From assembly GCF_031844705.1 (NCBI RefSeq), contig NZ_CP134609.1, forward strand, positions 744,001 through 808,000: 64,000 nt of DNA, written 5' to 3'. Both the position numbers and the translations under genes were made by a program. Source of the DNA: Streptomyces sp. ITFR-16 (GTDB lineage Bacteria > Actinomycetota > Actinomycetes > Streptomycetales > Streptomycetaceae). The notes under the pieces were generated by a model. The model had not been told where the DNA came from and made no database searches. It saw only the letters and a list, made by a program, of their open reading frames with translations. This document shows positions 25,395-33,836 of the stretch, piece after piece. Numbering within the stretch: position 1 is the first letter of the stretch; every line of letters starts with the position of its first letter.

Positions 25395-26351
25395 TCAGCC
25401 CTTGATCGCGCCGGTGAGCACGCCCTTGGTGAAGTAGCGCTGGAGGAACGGGTAGACACAGAGGATCGGGACGACGGCGATCACCAGGACCGCCATCTGG
25501 ACGGCCTGCTGCGGGGCGAGCACCTCACCGGCCGAGGCCGAGTTCAGGCTCTGGCCCTGGAGGACGTAGGTGCGCAGCACCATCGGCAGCGGCCATTTGT
25601 CGGAGTCGTTGAGGTACAGGAGCGAGTTGAAGAAGGCGTTCCAGTACGTCACCGCGTAGAAGAGGCTGATCACGGCGAGGACCGCCTTGGACAGCGGCAG
25701 GACGATGCGCACCAGGATGCGGAAGTCGCCGGCGCCGTCCACCTTCGCCGCGTCGTACAGCTCCTCCGGCAGATTCATGAAGAAGGACCGCAGGACGACG
25801 AGGTTGAAGGCGCTGACCAGGGTGGGCATGACGAGCGCCGCGTAGGTGTCGTACAGGCCGAGGCCCTTGACCAGCAGGAAGTTCGGGATGATGCCCGCGT
25901 TGAAGAGCATGGTGAACAGGGCGGTCATCAGGATGAAGCGGGATCCGGTGACCTCGCGGCGGGAGAGCCCGTACGCCATCCCCACGGTGACGAGGAGACT
26001 GGCGAGGGTGCCGATGACGGTGATGCCGACGGACACGAACAGCGCCCGGGTGACGACCCCGCCGGTGAAGATCGTGCGGTAGGCGTCCAGCGTGGGGTGG
26101 TCGGGCCACAGGACGAGGCCGGAGCTCTTGATGATGTCGGTCTGCGAGGCGAAGCTCGTGCCGATGACTCCGATCAGCGGGTAGGCCACGGCGAGGACGA
26201 CCACCACGACGGCGACCGCCTTGGCGGTCTGCCCCAGGCGGGTCGGGCGCTCCATCCACGGCGGCCGGCCGTCGGACGTGCGGACGGGAACGGGGCGGGG
26301 CGCCGGTCCGGTGCTCCCGGTCCTGGCGCGCGTCTTCTCAGCGGTCAGCAC
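25395..26351 (-). CDS. LplC-like ABC transporter permease
   Basis: 318 aa, about six transmembrane segments, EAA loop LYDAAKVDGAGDFRILVRIVLPLSKAVL. The C-terminus KGVLTGAIKG is characteristic of LplC/YtcP permeases. Its ATG overlaps the end of the partner permease by 14 bp. Confidence 0.92.
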   Translation of the reverse strand: MLTAEKTRARTGSTGPAPRPVPVRTSDGRPPWMERPTRLGQTAKAVAVVVVVLAVAYPLIGVIGTSFASQTDIIKSSGLVLWPDHPTLDAYRTIFTGGVVTRALFVSVGITVIGTLASLLVTVGMAYGLSRREVTGSRFILMTALFTMLFNAGIIPNFLLVKGLGLYDTYAALVMPTLVSAFNLVVLRSFFMNLPEELYDAAKVDGAGDFRILVRIVLPLSKAVLAVISLFYAVTYWNAFFNSLLYLNDSDKWPLPMVLRTYVLQGQSLNSASAGEVLAPQQAVQMAVLVIAVVPILCVYPFLQRYFTKGVLTGAIKG

Positions 26352-27351
26352 CGCGGTACACCCCTTCGTGGCCGAGCCGGTGGGCGAACTTGTTCGCGCC
26401 CAGCACGAGTGCGGTGCCGATGACCGCCTTGACGAGTCCGACGGCGGCGGCGACGCCCCAGTCGTTGTCCTTGATGCCGTGGTAGTAGACGTAGGTGTCG
26501 AGGACCTCGCCGGCGTCGGGGCCGACCGCGTCGCGCTGGAGCAGGATCTGCTCGAAGCCGACGGAGAGGATCTGCCCGAGGTTGAGGATCAGCAGCAGGA
26601 TGAGGACGGGGGCGATGCCCGGCAGCGTCACGTGCCACAGGCGCCGCCGGGGCCCCGCGCCGTCGATGGCGGCGGCCTCGTACTGCTGCCGGTCGATGTT
26701 GAGGAGCGCGGCGAGGATGATGATCGTGCCCCAGCCGGCGTCCTTCCAGGCGACCTGGAGGGTCAGCAGCCAGGGGAAGGCGTCGGGGTCGCTCATCATG
26801 TCGTAGCGCGGCAGCCCCAGACCGCCCAGGACGTCGGGCAGCACCCCCGCGCCGCCCAGGATCTGCTGGAAGATCGAGACGATGATGACCCAGCCGATGA
26901 AGTGCGGCAGATACACCACGCTCTGCACGAACCGCCGGATGCGGTCGCTGGCGATGCTGTTGAGCAGCAGGGCCAGCGCGATGGGCACCGGGAAGAAGAA
27001 CACCAGCTGGACGAGGGCGATCTCCAGCGTGTTGAACGTCGCGCTCCAGAAAGCCGGTTCGGCGAACGCCGCGGAGAAGTTGGCGAAGCCCACCCAGACG
27101 CTGTGCATGTATCCGAGGTAGGGCTGGTAGTCCTGGAACGCCACCACGTATCCGAGCAGCGGTACGTAGTGGAAGACGACGAAGTAGAGCAGGCCGGGCA
27201 GGGTGAGCAGCAGCATCACCCGGTCGCGCTTGATCCGCTGCCCGAGTGTGAGCCGGCGTGGTGCGAGGACGGGCGGGCCGTCCGGCGGGGCGGGTTCATC
27301 GGCCCGTTTCCGCCGCTTTTCCCGCGGCAGCGGGGGTGCTGTGTCAGCCAT
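26338..27351 (-). CDS. LplB-like ABC transporter permease
   Basis: 337 aa from ATG at 27351 (AGGA-like SD upstream; an in-frame start at 27402 is less likely). A basic, Pro-rich N-terminus of about 40 residues is followed by six transmembrane segments and the EAA loop QYEAAAIDGAGPRRRLWHVTLPGIAPVL. First gene of the operon. Its promoter carries a LacI-type operator. Confidence 0.92.
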   Translation of the reverse strand: MADTAPPLPREKRRKRADEPAPPDGPPVLAPRRLTLGQRIKRDRVMLLLTLPGLLYFVVFHYVPLLGYVVAFQDYQPYLGYMHSVWVGFANFSAAFAEPAFWSATFNTLEIALVQLVFFFPVPIALALLLNSIASDRIRRFVQSVVYLPHFIGWVIIVSIFQQILGGAGVLPDVLGGLGLPRYDMMSDPDAFPWLLTLQVAWKDAGWGTIIILAALLNIDRQQYEAAAIDGAGPRRRLWHVTLPGIAPVLILLLILNLGQILSVGFEQILLQRDAVGPDAGEVLDTYVYYHGIKDNDWGVAAAVGLVKAVIGTALVLGANKFAHRLGHEGVYRGADR

Positions 27352-27400
27352 GGTGCGTCCTGTTCGGCTGGGTGGCGCCTGGTGAGCCTTCTGCGCCCGC

Positions 27401-27430
27401 AAGTTAGTAAGCGGTTAACCCGAGCGTCAA
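27401..27430 (-). promoter_or_regulatory. Promoter of Lpl-type operon
   Basis: Minus-strand reading: -35 TTGACG (plus 27425-27430), 18-bp spacer, -10 TAACTT (27401-27406). The spacer is the LacI-type operator. Confidence 0.6.
27407..27419. promoter_or_regulatory. LacI-type operator A
   Basis: GTAAGCGGTTAAC with the central CpG typical of LacI-family sites. The 10-mer GTAAGCGGTT recurs inverted at 29913-29922 before the M60 gene. It fills the spacer of the transporter promoter. Confidence 0.65.
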
Positions 27431-27607
27431 GAGATCCGGTCGAACGTCTTTGTTACGCACTGCTCCCCACCGGCCAATCCACCCCCGCGAATGGCTGGAT
27501 ACTGCCGGAAACAGGGCAGTTGGCGGCAGGGAGAGCTTGACGGTCCCCCGTTGCGCTCCTTAGCGTGCCGGTCATTCCATAGAACGCGATTACTGTCCGG
27601 AGGCAGG

Positions 27608-28678
27608 GTGCGAACCACCGAAGAGGCGCCGGCTCGTTCCGGTACCGATGCCGCGGCCCCGCCCGAGCGGCGCCCGCGCACGGTCCTGGTCATGAGCCCC
27701 GGACTGCTGGACGACGTCTTCCCGCCCCCGGTACGGGCCCGTCTGGAGGAGACGGCCGATCTCCTCGAACCGTCCGTGATCAGCGAGTTCGACTCGCCGG
27801 ACGCCACGCGGGCGCTGGCGTCGGCGGAGGTGCTGCTCACCGGCTGGGGATGCCCGCCGGTGGACGCGGCCCTGCTGGACCGGGCGCCGGAGCTGCGGGC
27901 CGTGATCCACGCGGCCGGCACCGTGAAGACGTTTCTGTCCCCGGCCGCGTACGACCGGGGGATCGTCGTCTCCTCGGCCGCCGCCGCCAACGCCGTGCCG
28001 GTCGCGGAGTTCACCCTGGCCGCGATCATCATGGGTGCGAAGCGGGTGTTCCCGCTGGCCGGGCTCTTCCGCGCGCGCCGCACCCACCGCACCGGCGCCG
28101 ACCTGGACCGCCAGCACTGGCTCGGCACGCACGGGCTGACCGTCGGCGTCGTGGGCGCCTCCCGGATCGGCCGCCGGGTCATCGAGCTGCTGCGGGTCCT
28201 GGACGCGCGGGTGCTGCTGTACGACCCGTACGTCGGCGATGCCGAGGCCGAACTGATCGGTGCGACCAGGACCGACCTGGACACGCTCGTGGCGACCAGC
28301 GACGTGGTGACCGTGCACGCCCCCGACACCCCGGAGACCCGGGGCCTGATCGACGCGCGCCGGATCAACCTGATGCGCCCCGGCACACTGCTCGTCAACA
28401 CGGCGCGCGGCCCGCTGGTGGACACCGAGGCGCTGACCGGGCACCTGGTCAGCGGCCGGCTCGACGCGGTCCTGGACGTCACCTCGCCCGAGCCGCTGCC
28501 GGCCGGTCATCCGCTGTGGGAGCTGCCCAACGTCTTCCTCACCCCGCATCTCGCGGGGGCCCAGGGCAACGAGGTGGGCCGGCTCGGGGCGCTCGCCGTG
28601 GACGAGCTGGCGCGGTACGCGCGCGGCGAGCCCTTCGGCCATCCGGTGCACCGGGCCGACCTGGGGAGGATCGCATGA
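27608..28678 (+). CDS. D-isomer-specific 2-hydroxyacid dehydrogenase
   Basis: 356 aa. GTG at 27608 with GGAGG 4 nt upstream. NAD-binding fold GVVGASRIGRRVIELL (Ser replaces the second Gly of GxGxxG), DVVTVHAPDTPETRGLI, the catalytic Arg in VNTARGPLVD, Glu in TSPEPLPAGHPLW and His in LTPHLAG. It would reduce or oxidise a 2-keto/2-hydroxy acid, for example a sugar-acid intermediate. Divergent from the importer operon and coupled to the LacI gene by an ATGA overlap. Confidence 0.88.
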   Translation: MRTTEEAPARSGTDAAAPPERRPRTVLVMSPGLLDDVFPPPVRARLEETADLLEPSVISEFDSPDATRALASAEVLLTGWGCPPVDAALLDRAPELRAVIHAAGTVKTFLSPAAYDRGIVVSSAAAANAVPVAEFTLAAIIMGAKRVFPLAGLFRARRTHRTGADLDRQHWLGTHGLTVGVVGASRIGRRVIELLRVLDARVLLYDPYVGDAEAELIGATRTDLDTLVATSDVVTVHAPDTPETRGLIDARRINLMRPGTLLVNTARGPLVDTEALTGHLVSGRLDAVLDVTSPEPLPAGHPLWELPNVFLTPHLAGAQGNEVGRLGALAVDELARYARGEPFGHPVHRADLGRIA

Positions 28679-29835
28679 ACACCGCCCCGCGACAGGCTCT
28701 AGGCTCGGCGTCACACAACAGCCACCAGGGGGTGAGCCGGATGCGCCGGCAGAGCACGGCCGCGGACGGACAGCGGCGGGCGACGGTCACCGATGTCGCA
28801 CGGGTCGCGGGCGTCTCGACGGCCACCGTCTCCCGTGTCCTGAACCGCAACTACCCCGTCGCGGAGGCGACCCGGGAACGCGTCGAGTCGGCCATGCGCG
28901 AGCTGGGGTACGTGGTCAACGCGCACGCCCGCGCCCTGGCCGGCGTCTCCAACCGCACCGTCGGCATCATCGTCAACGAGGTCATCGACCCCTTCTACGC
29001 CTACATCGCACGCGGGGTGGAGCGGGAGGCCGCGCTCGGCGGCCGGCTCTGCCTGGTCTGCTGCACCCAGGGCGACCCCCAGCGCGAGCTGGCCTTCATC
29101 GACCTGATGCACGAGCGCCGGGCGGACGCGGTGGTGGTGGTCGGCGGGTCGATCGCCGACCGCGGCTACACCTCGGAGCTGGCCCGCCGGGCCCGGGAGC
29201 TGGACGCGGGCGGCTCGAAGCTGGTGCTGTGCGGCAGGCCGCCGCTCGGCGAGGCCGCGCCGACCGCGGCGGTCGAGTACGACAACGAGGGCGGCGCCTT
29301 CGCCATCACCGACCACCTCCTGATGCAGGGCCATGAGCGGATCCTCTACCTCGGCGGACCGCCCAAGCTCTCCACCACCCGCGACCGGCTGGCCGGCCAC
29401 CGCCGCGCCCTGGAGCTGCGCGGCGTCGCCGTCGATCCCGAGCTGGCCCAGCCCGGCGCCTTCAGCCGTAACTTCGGCTACCGGCGGATGGCGGAACTCC
29501 TGCGCGACGGACCGGATTTCACCGCAGTCTTCGCGGCCAACGACATGGTCGCGGCCGGGGCTGCCCAGGCCCTGGAGGAGGCCGGGGTGCGGGTGCCCAG
29601 GGACATCTCGCTGGTCGGGTACGACGACATCCCGGTCGCCCAGGAGCTGCGCCCCCGGCTGACCACCGTCCATGTCCCGCTGGAGGAGATGGGCCGCCAG
29701 GCCGTGCGGCTCGCCGTCTCGGGCGGCGACGAGGACGACTGGCGCGAGCCGACCACGGGAGCACTGCGGCTCGGCACCCACATCGTGGTACGCGATTCCG
29801 TGGCACCCCGGGCCGACAGGTCCAGCCGTATGTGA
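28675..29835 (+). CDS. LacI-family transcriptional regulator of the glycan locus
   Basis: 386 aa from ATG at 28675 (GGGGAGGA 4-5 nt upstream, ATGA overlap with the dehydrogenase). ATG at 28741 is possible and would give a more typical N-terminus. HTH TVTDVARVAGVSTATVSRVLNRNYPV, then a periplasmic-binding-protein-like sensor domain ending GYDDIPVAQELRPRLTTVHVP. It probably represses the importer operon and the M60/PL8/DUF2264 operon through the shared GTAAGCGGTT sites, released by an imported sugar. Confidence 0.9.
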   Translation: MNTAPRQALGSASHNSHQGVSRMRRQSTAADGQRRATVTDVARVAGVSTATVSRVLNRNYPVAEATRERVESAMRELGYVVNAHARALAGVSNRTVGIIVNEVIDPFYAYIARGVEREAALGGRLCLVCCTQGDPQRELAFIDLMHERRADAVVVVGGSIADRGYTSELARRARELDAGGSKLVLCGRPPLGEAAPTAAVEYDNEGGAFAITDHLLMQGHERILYLGGPPKLSTTRDRLAGHRRALELRGVAVDPELAQPGAFSRNFGYRRMAELLRDGPDFTAVFAANDMVAAGAAQALEEAGVRVPRDISLVGYDDIPVAQELRPRLTTVHVPLEEMGRQAVRLAVSGGDEDDWREPTTGALRLGTHIVVRDSVAPRADRSSRM

Positions 29836-29912
29836 CCGGTTACTTCCCGCCTGTCCACAGTTGGCCATAGAAAATCACAGTAACTTCCCGACTCCCCTTG
29901 CGGCTCGACAGC

Positions 29913-29922
29913 AACCGCTTAC
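29913..29922. promoter_or_regulatory. LacI-type operator B
   Basis: AACCGCTTAC, the exact inverse of the core in operator A, 72 bp before the M60 start. It overlaps a possible -10 region (weak -35 TTGCGG at 29898-29903). Confidence 0.6.
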
Positions 29923-29993
29923 ATGCTGACGGCACGCTCCACCCCGTTCCGCACGCTTCCGCCCCTCATTCGTTTCTGCAGGGAGAGTTCCGC

Positions 29994-31352
29994 ATGCGTC
30001 AGCCCAGCCCCGCCGCCCCGCTTTCCCCCTCCGTCGGCCGCCGTACCGTCCTCGCCGCAGGCGCGGGGGCGGTGGCCGCCCTCGGCGCCTCCGCCGCTTC
30101 CGCGCAGGCCGCGACCGGCCGCCCGGGCGCCCGCCCGGTCTCCCTGACCGTCACCGCCCGGCCCGGCGCCGAGGCCGAGCGGCTGCGGCTGGCCCAGGCC
30201 CTGCGCGGCTCGGAGTTCCAGCCGACCGGTCTGTACGTCCCGCCCGGCACCCCGCTCTCGCTCACCGTCCGGCCGCACCACGGTCTGCTGCCCACCCTGT
30301 GGATCGGCGCCTGGGACTACTACGGCGAGATCACCGAGCCGCGCGCCTACCCGCTCACCCGGGGCGCCAACACCGTGACCGACCCGCACGGCGGCCCGGT
30401 CTATCTGACGCTCACCGGGCACGGCGAGCGGGCGGACGTGCTGGTGCGCTCCGGAGCGGTCCCCATGCCCGTCTTCACCCTGGGCCGCACCACGGAGGCC
30501 GAGTACCGGCACCGGCTGGACACCCTGACCGCGTCGCCCTGGGTGGAGCTGCACGGCCCGAACACGATCATGACGCTGACCCGCGAGGGCGCACTCCTCT
30601 ACCGCGACGAGGACCACGGAGCCCTGCTCCGGCTGGTCGAGACGATCATCGACTCGCACGCCCGGATCAGCGGTCTCGACGGTTCGAAGCCGGTGCACCG
30701 CCGCAAGGCGGGGCCCTACCACTTCACCGAGGTCAGCAAGGTGCCCACCGGGGTCGGCGCCTATGCGACCCACGGCTACAACGGCTTCCCGAGGGCCTAT
30801 CTCGACCGCGCCACCACGGTGGAGGGGCTGCGCACCCGGGGCTGGGGGCTGTACCACGAACTCGGCCACCTGCACCAGCAGATGGCGTACAAGCCCGGCG
30901 GCCTCACCGAGGTGACGGTGAACATCTACTCGCTGGCCGCCCAGCGCACACTCGGCGAGCCGTCCAACCTGCTCACCGTCGACCCGGTGACCGGTCTCAC
31001 CGCGTTCCAGACCGCCCGCGCGAAGTTCGGCACGGACGGGCTGACGTACGAGAAGTCCTTCGGCGCCTACGAGAAGCTCGTCCCGCTGCGTCAGCTGGAG
31101 CTGGCCTTCGGGGACGGCTTCTGGCCCCGGCTGCACAAGCTGGTGCGCGAGGAGAACCCGCAGTCGGACTACACGCAGGACGCCAAGCGCTACCGGGCGC
31201 TGGCCACCTACTCCAGCCGGATCGCGGGCTACGACCTGACGGACTTCTTCGTGCACACCTGGGCCTTCCCCATCGACGCCACCGGCCGGGCGGAACTCGC
31301 TGCCCTGAACCTCCCGCAGCCGCCCGTGGACCCCAGCACGCTCACCGACTGA
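29994..31352 (+). CDS. Secreted M60-family (mucin/glycoprotein) peptidase homologue
   Basis: 452 aa from ATG at 29994 (GGGAGAG upstream). Tat signal (GRRTVLAAGAGAVAALG). The M60 gluzincin motif HELGH (288-292) is followed by Glu306 (LTEVTVN), giving HEXXH-x13-E within the M60 range. An N-terminal sandwich region (about 45-170, with TGLYVPPGTPLSLTV as in M60 proteins) precedes the catalytic domain. Studied M60/enhancin-like peptidases cut O-glycosylated proteins such as mucins. First gene of an operon with a PL8 lyase and a DUF2264 protein. Confidence 0.85.
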   Translation: MRQPSPAAPLSPSVGRRTVLAAGAGAVAALGASAASAQAATGRPGARPVSLTVTARPGAEAERLRLAQALRGSEFQPTGLYVPPGTPLSLTVRPHHGLLPTLWIGAWDYYGEITEPRAYPLTRGANTVTDPHGGPVYLTLTGHGERADVLVRSGAVPMPVFTLGRTTEAEYRHRLDTLTASPWVELHGPNTIMTLTREGALLYRDEDHGALLRLVETIIDSHARISGLDGSKPVHRRKAGPYHFTEVSKVPTGVGAYATHGYNGFPRAYLDRATTVEGLRTRGWGLYHELGHLHQQMAYKPGGLTEVTVNIYSLAAQRTLGEPSNLLTVDPVTGLTAFQTARAKFGTDGLTYEKSFGAYEKLVPLRQLELAFGDGFWPRLHKLVREENPQSDYTQDAKRYRALATYSSRIAGYDLTDFFVHTWAFPIDATGRAELAALNLPQPPVDPSTLTD

Positions 31353-31373
31353 TCCCGCGGACAAGGAGTCACC

Positions 31374-33806
31374 ATGCACCTGAGCAGAAGGACCCTTCTC
31401 GCGGCGGGCGGCGCCACCGTCTCCGTCGCCCTGGCGGCCGGCCCGGCGTGGGCGGCGCACGGGACAGCGACGGCACCCGCGGCACCGCAGGCGGAGGAGG
31501 CCTCCGACGTGGACTTCGACGGACTGCTGGACCGGGCCGAAACCCTGCTGACCGGCGGCGCGTTCGACGCCGCCGACCCCGACTTCGCGGCCGGGGTCAC
31601 CGCCCTGGACTCGGCTGCGGCCGGGCTGTGGGACACCCTGGACCGCGACGCCGGACGCTCCGCGCTGTGGGCCGATCTCGCGCCCCTGACCGAACCGGGG
31701 AACTTCGGCCAGAGCTACACACGGCTGCGCACGCTCGCCACCGCGTGGGCCACCCCCGGCACCACGCTCTCGGGCAGCACGGAGGCGGCCGAGGCGCTGC
31801 TCGCCGCGCTCCGGTTCACCTACGACACCGCCTACCGTCCGGACGCCCGCGAGACCGGCAACTGGTGGTTCTGGGAGATCGGCGCGCCGCGCGCCCTGAT
31901 GGACTGCTGCGTCCTGCTGCGCGAGCGGCTGCCCGCGGCCGACCTCACGGACTACCTCGCCGTCGTCGACCGCTTCTGCCCGGACGCGGACCGCCGCACC
32001 AACTCCCCCACCCTCGCCGAGACCGGCGCCAACCGCACCGACAAGGCCGTGATCGTCGCGCTGCGCGGACTGCTCGGCAGGGACGCGGCCAAGGTGGCCT
32101 CCGCCCGCGACGCGCTCTCCGACGTACGCGACGCGGGCCGCAACAGCCTTTTCCGCTATACGAGTTCGGGCGACGGGTTCTACGAGGACGGCTCGTTCGT
32201 CCAGCACGAGGTGGTCGCGTACACCGGCTCCTACGGCACGGTACTGCTCGGGGGCGCCGCCTGGCTGCTCTCGCTGCTCGCCGGCTCCCCGTGGGCGGTC
32301 ACCGACCCGGAGGTCTCGGTGATGTACGAGGCCGTCGAGCGGAGCTTCGCCCCGGTGATCTTCGACGGGCTGATGATGGACACCGTGCGCGGCCGCGCCG
32401 TCTCGCGCGAGCGCGCGGGCGACCACCGGGACGGGGCGACCGCCGTCGCGGCGATCCTGCTCCTGGCGACCGGAGCCCCGGCGGACCTGGCCGGCCGCTG
32501 GCGGGCGCTCGCCAAGGGCTGGCTCACCCGCAACCGCACCACCCCCTTCGCCGCCCTGACCACGCTCCCCCAACTCGCCCTGGCCAAAGCCGCCCTGGCC
32601 GACCCGGACATCCGTCCCGAGGCCCGCACCACGGGCAGCTTCGTCTTCGCCGACATGGACCGCGTCGTGCACCGCCGCCCCGGCTGGGCCTGCGCCCTGT
32701 CACTGTCGTCGAAGCGGATCTCCGCGTACGAGGCGGGCAACGGCGAGAACCTGCACGGCTGGTACACCGGCGACGGCATGACCTATCTGTACGACGGCGA
32801 CGGCCTCGGGCAGTTCAACGACGGCTTCTGGCCGACCGTCGACCCGTACCGCCTCCCGGGGACCACGGTCGACACCCGCCCGCGCGACGACCTCGGCACG
32901 GGCGCCGGCACCTCCACCTACCGGCCGTCGAACGCGGTGGCGGGCGGCGCCGCACTGGACGGCCGCCACGGCGCCGCCGCGATGGAGCTGATCGGGGCCC
33001 CCGGCAGCACCCTGCGCGCCCGGAAGGCGTGGTTCCTGCTGGACAACGCGGTCGTCGCACTCGGCTCCGGCATCACCGCGAGCGACGGGCGCACGGTCGA
33101 GACGGTGATCGAGAACCGCAATCTCGGGGCGTCCGGCCGCAACCGGCTGCTGGTCGACGGCATTCCGCAACCCCTGGAACAGGGCAGGGCGGGCTCGTTC
33201 GGCCGGGCCCGGTGGGCGCACATCGACGGCGTCGGCGGCTATGTCCTGCCGGGCGGCGGGGCCCTGCGCACCCTGCGCGAGGAACGCACCGGCACCTGGC
33301 GGGCCATCAACACCGGTGCGGACACGGGAGGCAGCGCCGACCCGGTCACCCGCCGCTATCTCACCCTCTGGGTCGACCACGGCTCCTCCCCCGCCGGCTC
33401 CTCGTATGCCTATGCGCTGCTGCCCGGCGCCTCGGCCGCCGCGACCGCCGTGTGGTCGGCCTCCCGGCCGGTGCGGATCGTCGCCAACGACGCCACCGCC
33501 CAGGCCGTGGAGGACCGCAGGACCGGTCTGACGGCGGTGCACTTCTGGGGCGCGGGCACGGCGGCCGGGATCACCGCGTCCGGACCGGCCACCGTCCTGG
33601 TGCGGCGGCGGGGTGCGCAGGTGTCCGTCGCGGTCGCCGACCCCGGCCGGACCGGGACCGACGTCACGGTCGAACTGCCCTTCCGCGTCCGGGCGGTGAC
33701 CCGGGCCGACGACACCGTGACCCTCGTCCCGGGACGCAGGCCCCGGCTCACCGTGGCCGTCGGGGGCTCCCGGGGCCACACCCACCACGCCGAACTCGTC
33801 CAGTAA
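31374..33806 (+). CDS. Secreted polysaccharide lyase family 8
   Basis: 810 aa, Tat signal (SRRTLLAAGGATVSVALAAG). The alpha/alpha-toroid domain (about 50-380) has NWWFWEIGAPRAL and candidate catalytic residues Asn220 (ETGANRTDKAV), His278 and Tyr287 (QHEVVAYTGSYG); the His-to-Tyr spacing of 9 matches PL8. The C-terminal beta-sandwich begins near 390 (NGENLHGWYTGDGMTYLY). PL8 enzymes split hyaluronan, chondroitin or xanthan by beta-elimination, giving unsaturated uronyl oligosaccharides. Starts 21 bp after the M60 stop with AAGGAG. Confidence 0.9.
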   Translation: MHLSRRTLLAAGGATVSVALAAGPAWAAHGTATAPAAPQAEEASDVDFDGLLDRAETLLTGGAFDAADPDFAAGVTALDSAAAGLWDTLDRDAGRSALWADLAPLTEPGNFGQSYTRLRTLATAWATPGTTLSGSTEAAEALLAALRFTYDTAYRPDARETGNWWFWEIGAPRALMDCCVLLRERLPAADLTDYLAVVDRFCPDADRRTNSPTLAETGANRTDKAVIVALRGLLGRDAAKVASARDALSDVRDAGRNSLFRYTSSGDGFYEDGSFVQHEVVAYTGSYGTVLLGGAAWLLSLLAGSPWAVTDPEVSVMYEAVERSFAPVIFDGLMMDTVRGRAVSRERAGDHRDGATAVAAILLLATGAPADLAGRWRALAKGWLTRNRTTPFAALTTLPQLALAKAALADPDIRPEARTTGSFVFADMDRVVHRRPGWACALSLSSKRISAYEAGNGENLHGWYTGDGMTYLYDGDGLGQFNDGFWPTVDPYRLPGTTVDTRPRDDLGTGAGTSTYRPSNAVAGGAALDGRHGAAAMELIGAPGSTLRARKAWFLLDNAVVALGSGITASDGRTVETVIENRNLGASGRNRLLVDGIPQPLEQGRAGSFGRARWAHIDGVGGYVLPGGGALRTLREERTGTWRAINTGADTGGSADPVTRRYLTLWVDHGSSPAGSSYAYALLPGASAAATAVWSASRPVRIVANDATAQAVEDRRTGLTAVHFWGAGTAAGITASGPATVLVRRRGAQVSVAVADPGRTGTDVTVELPFRVRAVTRADDTVTLVPGRRPRLTVAVGGSRGHTHHAELVQ

Positions 33807-33836
33807 CCACCCCACCGAACCAGGAGCAGCACCACC

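Noticed and set aside
29838..29895. Repeated TTACTTCCCG / TAACTTCCCG before the M60 gene
   Set aside because: A 10-bp near repeat at 41-bp distance with no symmetry and no match at the co-regulated importer promoter; the GTAAGCGGTT site explains control better.
29919..32672. Minus-strand open frame of 917 codons
   Set aside because: Antisense to the M60 and PL8 genes and made of Gly/Arg/Val-rich non-protein-like sequence.
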